The notes below the pieces were generated by a model. The model saw only the letters and a program-made list of their open reading frames with translations, was not told where the DNA came from and did no database searches. From contig OY740774.1 in assembly GCA_963513935.1 (NCBI GenBank), forward strand, positions 88,802,385 through 88,866,384: DNA of 64,000 nt, given 5' to 3'. The DNA comes from Aphrophora alni (Eukaryota; Arthropoda; Insecta; Hemiptera; Aphrophoridae). How positions within the stretch are numbered: position 1 is the stretch's first letter; each line of letters starts with the position of its first letter. Made by a program: the position numbers and the translations under genes. Positions 63,443 to 64,000 of this stretch are shown here, in pieces.

Positions 63443-63666
63443 ATCACTTTATAGTTTTTATTTATTTTCAATTTATAGGGAATTTACAAAAAATATGCTT
63501 ATGAAACACAAAAAATATCTGTCATTTAGGTAAATCTAATTGTCACTTTTGGGTTAAACCTGATTGTATATTAATTAACTTAAACCTATATTGTTTCAGG
63601 TGATATCTTAGTACAAGATGATTTAGGCTACTTCTATTTCAAGGACAGGACTGGGGACACATTCAG
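29686..63666 (+). CDS. Long-chain fatty acid transport protein / acyl-CoA synthetase (SLC27/FATP), partial, eight exons
   Basis: An ATP-dependent acyl-CoA ligase of the FATP family. It activates long- or very-long-chain fatty acids to CoA thioesters at membranes, coupling uptake to activation. Eight exons join in phase: 29686-29836, 36708-36945, 38993-39221, 43157-43358, 57734-57926, 58767-58910, 60365-60502 and 63600-63666. They give about 454 residues against roughly 620-650 for the family. Visible motifs are the AMP-binding P-loop [14 protein letters not shown], the adenylate-forming block EFYGATEGN, and the FATP block [14 protein letters not shown]. No stop or frameshift was found. The exon(s) for the N-terminal membrane segment and the C-terminal exons are not seen; the latter should lie beyond the window. 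Exons total 4% of the span, and the introns hold many transposons. FATP1/4-like is most likely, but exact orthology is not settled. Confidence 0.93.
29837..30519. other. Start of FATP intron 1, unassigned
   Basis: Intron sequence with no recognisable repeat family or coding relic. Confidence 0.4.
30520..30780 (+). pseudogene. LINE C-terminal tail relic in FATP intron 1
   Basis: In changing frames it reads [15 protein letters not shown], then [20 protein letters not shown], then a tail with EELYRKLKS. This is the GHxxRM...PK...R.RW..QV..DL pattern that ends many arthropod non-LTR polyproteins. It is heavily decayed and 5' truncated, and the clade is not determined. Confidence 0.5.
31395..31590 (+). 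pseudogene. Mariner-like transposase C-terminal relic in FATP intron 1
   Basis: [16 protein letters not shown], then after a frameshift [18 protein letters not shown] and a degenerate glutamate-rich stretch. This corresponds to the transposase block that ends in SPDMAPCDFWLFPKLK. The preceding open frame at 31051-31320 may belong to the same relic or to other debris; it has no recognisable domain. Confidence 0.55.
31600..32440. other. FATP intron 1, unassigned AT-rich sequence
   Basis: No repeat family or coding relic was recognised. Confidence 0.35.
32465..32730. mobile_element. Short-loop palindromic MITE in FATP intron 1
   Basis: Two arms of about 120 bp face each other: TTATATAAATTAAAACAACA with AAGTTACAATTAAGTTATTG-type complement, and GCCGACCAAGGTTTCGCTA with TAGCGAAACCTTGGTCGGC. 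The loop is a small (CAGTATT)n array at about 32588-32625. The flank GACCGTAGGTACTTGGTGG and the arm sequence resemble the outer part of the 2-kb foldback at 10325-10470, so the two are related. Confidence 0.8.
32745..33440 (+). repeat. Dispersed family B, fullest copy
   Basis: The longest copy of the AT-rich family. The 5' part has TCTGTCTCTCTGCCATCTGTC and GTTCTCTATAGTCCAAATTG broken by changes, the middle has GGTTCTCATCTCTCC, then GGCTGTTATAAAATACTTGA, and the end is TTTTAGGGATTGTTGAATGG. Parts recur at 3130, 25115, 28900-29340 and 36180-36650. It sits inside FATP intron 1. Confidence 0.65.
33441..34816. other. FATP intron 1, unassigned
   Basis: Contains CGAGAGTATAAGTCTCGTTA followed by TCAGGCG near 33510, a small palindrome-like motif, and short open frames on both strands without recognisable domains. 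Confidence 0.35.
34817..35032 (-). repeat. SINE-like family A copy in FATP intron 1
   Basis: Antisense copy with AATAAAGACCCCTAAGCCTT, GAACAAGAGTTGGTCAAG, CACCTGATAGGAAAGAT, GAGAGATTGAACCCAAGA and GTAGATTCAGCTAGG. The complement of GATTGAACCC, GGGTTCAATC, is the closest match to a tRNA B box among the copies. Confidence 0.75.
35033..36180. other. FATP intron 1, unassigned
   Basis: No feature was recognised beyond a G run near 35065. Confidence 0.35.
36180..36655 (+). repeat. Dispersed family B copy next to a FATP exon
   Basis: Contains TTTATGGGTCAAAAAATGTA, TAGGTCCATCTGAATCCAAA, CTATAGTTTACAGCCCAAAC and a terminal GGGTGGGTGAGAAAGTTTGT. It ends about 50 bp before the acceptor of the next exon. 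Confidence 0.55.
36708..36945 (+). CDS. FATP exon 2 (visible numbering)
   Basis: The acceptor is CTGTTCCAG and the donor GAAG|GTAAGA, phase 0 to phase 1. It encodes 79 codons plus one base, including [20 protein letters not shown] and [18 protein letters not shown], the start of the adenylation domain. The normal open frame runs past the donor into the intron, so splicing is what defines its end. Confidence 0.95.
37225..37760. repeat. Satellite-related dispersed element in FATP intron 2
   Basis: A diverged plus-strand unit (CCTCCACTCACTTCATTTGT at 37230) is followed at about 37365-37450 by antisense units (CACTGACACGAGG; CACTGAGACGAGAAGTGG). Then comes the tail seen at 1940-2235 (TTTCCTACAAGAAACCCACT; TTACATTTAGAGGATTATCT). 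It is an old relative of the structure that carries the 70-bp satellite. Confidence 0.6.
37761..38992. other. FATP intron 2, unassigned
   Basis: AT-rich with no recognised family. Confidence 0.35.
38993..39221 (+). CDS. FATP exon 3, AMP-binding motif
   Basis: The acceptor is TTGTTTCAG and the donor GGGAG|GTAATT, phase 1 to phase 2. It encodes [20 protein letters not shown] and, near its end, [20 protein letters not shown], the ATP/AMP-binding signature that defines the adenylate-forming superfamily. All the invariant Ser/Thr/Gly/Lys residues of the motif are present. Confidence 0.97.
39222..40289. other. FATP intron 3, unassigned first part
   Basis: AT-rich sequence with no recognised family. 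Confidence 0.35.
40290..40720 (-). repeat. Satellite-related dispersed element in FATP intron 3
   Basis: GGACCGAGTCACCAACGTGA and GCATAGCGAGTGGAGACACC (40308 on) are antisense units of the 70-bp family, followed by the shared tail (ACAAGGTTCAGAAAACCTGT; TTTTCTACAAGACCTAAGAA). With 37225 it brackets FATP exon 3 in opposite orientation. Confidence 0.65.
40721..41586. other. FATP intron 3, GC-richer block of unknown nature
   Basis: 40890-41450 is noticeably richer in GC than its surroundings, with AACACCCGGGGGTCGATCAG and CACATCGCATATCTTATGCG. A solo LTR is possible, but I could not set ends or a target duplication. No gene was seen. Confidence 0.3.
41587..42095. mobile_element. Palindromic MITE-like element in FATP intron 3
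   Basis: Nearly perfect arms: ATATAATGAGTAATAAATTA to TTTTAACATTTTCTT at 41635-41845, and the mirror image at about 41870-42085. AAGACGCGTTTCGGAGTCGT faces ACGACTCCGAAACGCGTCTT. The loop is about 25 bp. ATATAAGATTTTG occurs both just before (about 41587) and just after (about 42083) the structure and may be a target duplication, but the left copy lies about 35 bp outside the palindrome. Confidence 0.8.
42096..43156. other. FATP intron 3, unassigned last part
   Basis: AT-rich sequence with no recognised family. Minus-strand open frames at 42191-42609 are hydrophobic low-complexity translations of A-rich DNA. Confidence 0.4.
43157..43358 (+). CDS. FATP exon 4
   Basis: The acceptor is TGTTACAG and the donor ACG|GTATGT, phase 2 to phase 0. 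It encodes [20 protein letters not shown] and [16 protein letters not shown], the conserved LPLYH(S/T)AG block of FATPs. Exon 5 is 14.4 kb away, beyond a LINE relic and the LTR retrotransposon. Confidence 0.96.
43470..45660 (-). pseudogene. Non-LTR retrotransposon relic with RNase H, minus strand
   Basis: On the minus strand, 44900 to 44730 reads [20 protein letters not shown] with [10 protein letters not shown], the last catalytic block of the RNase H domain found in I/R1/Jockey-type LINE polyproteins. Further down (about 43990-43850) a broken Cys-rich tail (SCTRTYV.KMW) fits the zinc-knuckle-like end of such polyproteins. Upstream (45631-45416) an open frame may be the end of the RT. There are many stops and frameshifts. 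It lies 90 bp from the LTR element in the same intron. Confidence 0.65.
45745..45748 (+). repeat. Target-site duplication, left copy (TGTA)
   Basis: TGTA directly precedes the 5' LTR and recurs directly after the 3' LTR at 57478-57481. The alternating pyrimidine-purine sequence fits the usual preference of Ty3/gypsy integrases. Confidence 0.85.
45749..47154 (+). repeat. 5' long terminal repeat
   Basis: Starts TGTGGTGATG and ends TTGTTACA, so it has the TGT...ACA ends of LTRs. It is 1406 bp, the same length as the 3' copy. It contains CAATAAATAAAC near 46179 and TTTAATAAATTTTTATG near 46922 as candidate polyadenylation signals, and a strong acceptor-like TAATATTTCAG at 46940-46950. A 62-codon frame at 45912-46100 recurs unchanged in the 3' LTR simply because the LTRs match. 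Confidence 0.97.
47157..47175 (+). promoter_or_regulatory. Candidate primer-binding site
   Basis: TGTCGCCGCAACTGTGGGC begins two bases after the 5' LTR, where the tRNA primer must pair. It loosely resembles the TGGCGCC-type sites complementary to a tRNA-Lys 3' end, but with several mismatches, so the tRNA is not assigned. Confidence 0.45.
47226..47234 (+). promoter_or_regulatory. Strong 5' splice donor motif in the leader
   Basis: AAGGTAAGG, with GT at 47229-47230, lies between the primer site and the gag start. It is a near-consensus donor. Envelope-bearing gypsy elements splice from the leader to a downstream env, so this may be a leftover of such a signal. No env frame exists here. Confidence 0.4.
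47302..49449 (+). CDS. Gag polyprotein of the LTR retrotransposon
   Basis: A structural capsid precursor of 715 residues, beginning at the first ATG after the leader. Residues 1-135 are polar, with Ser/Asn-rich runs. About 140-400 is a long charged coiled coil with recurring FDQ, LEL and LEV steps. About 440-600 matches the retrotransposon capsid region ([41 protein letters not shown]). About 605-715 is Asn/Gln/Arg/Pro-rich and basic. No CCHC zinc knuckle is present, so the basic tail probably binds RNA. The length is unusual, as most insect gypsy Gags are 400-500 residues. The last 31 nt overlap the open pol frame in the -1 frame. Confidence 0.93.
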   Translation: MESEIVNVNNSEEQVELGNQNSLNNIESLEFTGDIFDNLQKESKSNEQTNEQFAQNFLDQEISNNSNSRRSSMSKISSSGSDFNGFDSDRILNSKQQCEDINKKLVETPGVETVKENSDKDLRAEEVRTDKSVKNNDQDLEIKSMFEQLMSKFDQKFEQSSLETKQNNLELKRDNDKKFECINNRFDQNKLELKEISNKFDQNKIEINAKLEVFNVRLEQNNVKLDKIDNDLKLSKLELRQDNLDLKEEMYKKFDETRAEFKEGYVNIEQGLRQEIKQTRLDIENNFDEKIVKVEIDMSDKICSIVKEISNVKSETEVKLLSNQIEAKNNLKVVENKICKEILEVKSDVNNRVDKFEMQLGKTDEKITLLDLEVGKQKNLEKQEILELKNNVEDQINSLNLKFEGEFMQKIRENFVEQGSISQGTYTSANIINETIIPEFQNERLEPHPKVFIEAIETFNKINGGQWKIKLGCLRKYFKGEAELWFEAHKNEWGSFEEFRVAFLDRFWSEEKQEQLKTKLLVGSYFRGPMEEVFRYVMSLYNKTQFLDPPMSMDTFVRHISRKMPEKLELMMLAARPKNVNDLEKLILSWQESQKLLGPDRTRQGDNRMNMDRPMYKNFQPQQLGQEGFRFRAPPHFQETRGENRFRGPNHFTRFPPPNMQNNSNRPMLTNQQNFNRANGNGMNQGFRPNFQQKRYDQGNKGNGNRPQENQNGQQ
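49419..50420 (+). CDS. Pol N-terminal part: aspartic protease
   Basis: This frame is open from 49419, overlapping gag by 31 nt in the -1 frame. It has no ATG near its start, which suggests expression by -1 frameshifting rather than independent initiation. The protease active site LIDTGSE (Asp at about 49677) and the partner block IIGCDFL fit a retropepsin. It is about 330 residues, ending with the linker into RT. The frame stops at 50420, eight bases after the start of the RT frame, across a run of seven A. It matures Gag and Pol. No canonical slippery heptamer was found in the overlap; GGAAAAC at 49425-49431 is the nearest. Confidence 0.9.
   Translation, partial: TTGKPKWTTINRAQALLSKNQNRPKIVNSKSTISSIITKENNNIDVDIREELLNEENYNNVSIQPIKGELIEIDVKINREEFKCLIDTGSEITVMNEEIYKKLIINNDKILELPVCNLTIVGVTGVRSKRITKQAFIDVEIGKDVVAVNFLIVRGLNIEMIIGCDFLKQKKAKIDFDEEKIKFNVEDKIIQTKFRKQISQVECYRLKLCRTKAEINCYDETDFDYEELQINDVATNFFQDFDSKYYENNCEDVEWTQIVEKILEECNLNLDSEKQELKTVLNNFKEVFSDQPGKMLNYKAKLNVKEDSKFINKSYAIPHSKKEAVAKEIQKND
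50413..52905 (+). CDS. Pol: reverse transcriptase, RNase H and integrase
   Basis: Residue numbers from 50413. Reverse transcriptase is about 1-230, with [16 protein letters not shown] (catalytic Asp 68), RLPFGLNVS and YVDD at 130-133. RNase H is about 270-395, with Asp 280 in [10 protein letters not shown], Glu 322 in TEKELLS and Asp 347 in RSDHKAL. The integrase zinc domain is about 498-537 (H-x4-H and CELC). The catalytic core has Asp 566, Asp 626 (ILSDHGSQF) and Glu 661 ([10 protein letters not shown]), 34 residues apart. A C-terminal GPF-type module is about 760-815 ([18 protein letters not shown]). All active-site residues are present. The true start lies in the protease frame. The ATG at 50413 is probably incidental, since RT homology continues upstream in the other frame. 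Confidence 0.97.
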   Translation: MIDNDIIEDSNSPFSNPLVCVIKKDSSIRLCLDARQANQIIIPDREAPEQIDDILQRFEGVKYISSIDLVSGFWQIELDEQSRRYVAFVFNGRNLQFKRLPFGLNVSTSLFKKGLSMILGPEVLEFTTVYVDDVCIASKSFEEHMRHLRKLFERLRTYNVTIKIKKSVFCKKGIKFLGYNISDIGIEPDQEKIKIIQDFPTPKNIKQLQSFLGLCNYYRKFQQNYAELTSKFTHLLGNNNKIWNWTEEDRNTFERIKQVFLETIILQHPNFQEPFYLNTDASDKALAAVLYQVDVNNEHLVIAFASRTLQNSEVNYTVTEKELLSIVFACKKFRNYVLGNKTTIRSDHKALTFLKNCKLTHGRLLRWILFLQEYNLEIEYCPGKENIVADVISRTDHNEVIKTGDEHLIKIFQTQIDKNLAKQDRILRSAFKRLNLEQSQDEYCIRIIKLLEDQSVKFNKLRECYVIYNGVLFKKSKKNGIHKICLTKSLIEIVINDCHERYGHIGAGKCYKILKGLYEFPNLEKQIKLQIRPCELCQKTKVSNIKNEGLMVNILPENVLDLVAVDLFGELPTGSGGVKYIFVVLDVFSKFVKLYTIKRAIGTVLANKIVNEYVKEIGKPKIILSDHGSQFQSRIWKEKLINNNIQVRHTSVYHPQSNPSERCMRELGRMFRTYVHNKHTKWPLYVKFIENCMNQSIHESINDSPYEIMFKKECPRIYNQLCKFPPGKIIDFEEKIVLARRRLKLKANQRKKYHDKKLKPTKFEVGDLVLVKNHYLSSNLRREIKKFFLLYQGPFKVLKIKLENAYVISTIDSEVIKGTYNVTQLRKYIS
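52906..56071 (+). other. Non-coding 3' region of the LTR element, envelope position
   Basis: This 3.2-kb stretch between the integrase stop and the 3' LTR has no sense frame of 60 codons or more. The plus strand is strikingly poor in C; several 60-base rows such as 54421-54540 have none. It contains a 30-bp tandem duplication at 54911-54970. The sequence just before the LTR (TTTGTGGGGTTT) is only a weak polypurine tract. Either a former env has been fully erased or it was always untranslated. Confidence 0.8.
54911..54970 (+). repeat. 30-bp tandem duplication
   Basis: Two adjacent copies beginning GAAATAAAGGAAATAT and ending GACGATTTTAAT differ at one base (A/G). Confidence 0.95.
56072..57477 (+). 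repeat. 3' long terminal repeat
   Basis: 1406 bp, same ends and length as the 5' LTR at an offset of 10,323. I found no substitution by eye. It is followed by the TGTA duplication at 57478-57481. Confidence 0.97.
57734..57926 (+). CDS. FATP exon 5, adenylate-forming block
   Basis: The acceptor is ATGTTTAG and the donor ATGT|GTAAGT, phase 0 to phase 1. It encodes [37 protein letters not shown] and [12 protein letters not shown], the second conserved FATP motif. It lies 253 bp downstream of the LTR element's target duplication, so the insertion narrowly missed the coding sequence. Confidence 0.97.
58147..58198 (+). repeat. Fragment of SINE-like family A
   Basis: CCCTGGCAATCCCGAGGGAA, then CCAGGTGGATCTATATCTTT and CTTCA, match the 5' part of the family in plus orientation. 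The copy is truncated. Confidence 0.6.
58767..58910 (+). CDS. FATP exon 6
   Basis: The acceptor is TTTCCTCAG and the donor TCAG|GTAAGC, phase 1 to phase 1. It encodes [20 protein letters not shown] and, at the end, GFCIACKSG, the stretch leading to the GEPG motif completed in the next exon. It is too short for simple frame finding and was identified by homology and phase. Confidence 0.95.
58911..59642. other. FATP intron 6, unassigned first part
   Basis: AT-rich sequence with no recognised family. Confidence 0.4.
59644..60180. mobile_element. MITE-like element with inverted ends of about 40 bp in FATP intron 6
   Basis: ACTATACTTCATTCGGTGAG followed by TGTTGAAGCACCACCC faces GGGTGGCGCTTCACTCTCAA with TGCTCACTGAATAAAGTATAGT at the right. 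The 540-bp interior is GC-richer than the flanks and non-coding. No clear target duplication was found. Confidence 0.75.
60365..60502 (+). CDS. FATP exon 7
   Basis: The acceptor is TTACATAAG, weak in pyrimidines near the site, and the donor ACAG|GTTAGT, phase 1 to phase 1. It encodes [20 protein letters not shown] with [11 protein letters not shown] and GDKFFNTG, the family block before the hinge. Phase agreement with both neighbours supports the sites despite the atypical acceptor. Confidence 0.95.
60724..61266. mobile_element. Candidate piggyBac-like MITE between TTAA sites
   Basis: TTAA at 60720-60723 and 61267-61270 flank a 543-bp block with inverted TTGCGGGCAAAAGA.G near both ends. The left copy starts about 8 bp further in. 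A minus-strand frame at 60912-61133 has an acidic [11 protein letters not shown] run, which occurs near the start of some transposase-derived proteins but proves nothing. TTAA flanks suggest piggyBac. The superfamily call is an inference. Confidence 0.5.
61271..62159. other. FATP intron 7, unassigned
   Basis: AT-rich sequence with no recognised family. Confidence 0.35.
62160..63110 (+). pseudogene. Mariner transposase relic in FATP intron 7
   Basis: Pieces appear in family order over three frames. The N-terminal region (DPADNEI near 62176, VHDEGKEG near 62330) matches the DNA-binding part. [14 protein letters not shown] at about 62579-62620 matches the conserved TPESKQQSMEWRH block. GIHDNA near 62845 is the second catalytic region. 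[20 protein letters not shown] near 62913 is the last block, with the final Asp replaced. It has many stops and frameshifts and is inactive. Inverted ends were not found. Confidence 0.78.
63402..63442 (+). repeat. (TA)n microsatellite
   Basis: A nearly pure TA dinucleotide run with one interruption. Confidence 0.95.
63600..63666 (+). CDS. FATP exon 8 (last visible)
   Basis: The acceptor is TTGTTTCAG and the donor TTCAG|GTAATA, phase 1 to phase 2. It encodes [20 protein letters not shown] and TFR, the FATP signature that precedes the W-K-G-E-N motif. That motif must lie in the next exon, outside the window. Confidence 0.96.
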
Positions 63667-64000
63667 GTAATAACTTTTAAAAGACTTTTGTTGTTTTTGA
63701 AATAATAAAAATTTCTATATTTGAATAAAATAACCAAGCACCACATTTCATCACAATTCATAGATAAGTGGATAAACATTTGCATCATGAAAAGCTCCTA
63801 AAATGTTGCATACTTCAAACTAATTTTCTTTTGAAAATTCAAATTTTAGTCCCAGAAATATAAGAAAATATTATAAATAAAAGAAAATAGTGTGGTATGA
63901 TTTTTTTAAAACCTGGCTTGAATTTATATACAAACGATGACTATTATATTGATTTATTCTTGTAATTAATGAAACTATTATACCATGGCAATTCTTCCAC
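63667..64000. other. FATP intron 8, incomplete
   Basis: AT-rich intron sequence with nothing recognised; the acceptor is not reached. Confidence 0.5.

Overview
This is an AT-rich stretch of arthropod, probably insect, nuclear DNA. The evidence is an intron-rich gene with GT/AG splice sites, short arrays of the arthropod telomere motif (TTAGG) inside a transposon, mariner, Jockey and Ty3/gypsy elements typical of insects, and no bacterial-style gene packing. A hemipteran is possible, but I cannot fix the species.

Two things carry coherent coding information. The first is one host gene on the + strand, a long-chain fatty acid transport protein / very-long-chain acyl-CoA synthetase (SLC27/FATP family). 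Eight consecutive exons lie between 29686 and 63666. Their phases agree at all seven junctions, and together they give 1362 coding bases (about 454 residues) in 34 kb. The N-terminal (membrane) exon and the C-terminal exons are not seen. The second is a young Ty3/gypsy-type LTR retrotransposon at 45749-57477. It lies in the 14.4-kb fifth intron of the FATP gene, in the same orientation as the gene. Its two 1406-bp LTRs look identical and are flanked by a 4-bp duplication (TGTA). It carries Gag, protease and RT-RNaseH-integrase frames, then 3.2 kb without a reading frame.

The rest is mostly transposon debris. From left to right: a 70-bp satellite array (1-1495) that forms one arm of a foldback-like structure; a hAT-like MITE with telomere-like repeats (4867-5386); a degenerate foldback (6108-6730); a 2-kb nested palindrome with a MITE in only one arm (10363-12396); a dead mariner (12953-14097); two 5'-truncated Jockey LINE copies with clear target duplications (14519-15277 and 22327-22834); a GC-rich hAT-like MITE (23501-23749); a minus-strand mariner relic (26215-26645); then, inside or beside the FATP introns, LINE and mariner relics, palindromic elements, a piggyBac-like MITE and another mariner relic (62160-63110). 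A SINE-like family of about 220-250 bp recurs at least 11 times in both orientations. A second AT-rich dispersed family recurs at least 5 times.

I found no rRNA or CRISPR array, and no tRNA gene I would support. The most interesting structures are the nested palindrome with its built-in empty site, the satellite/foldback family, and the young LTR element whose envelope position is non-coding although its LTRs appear identical.
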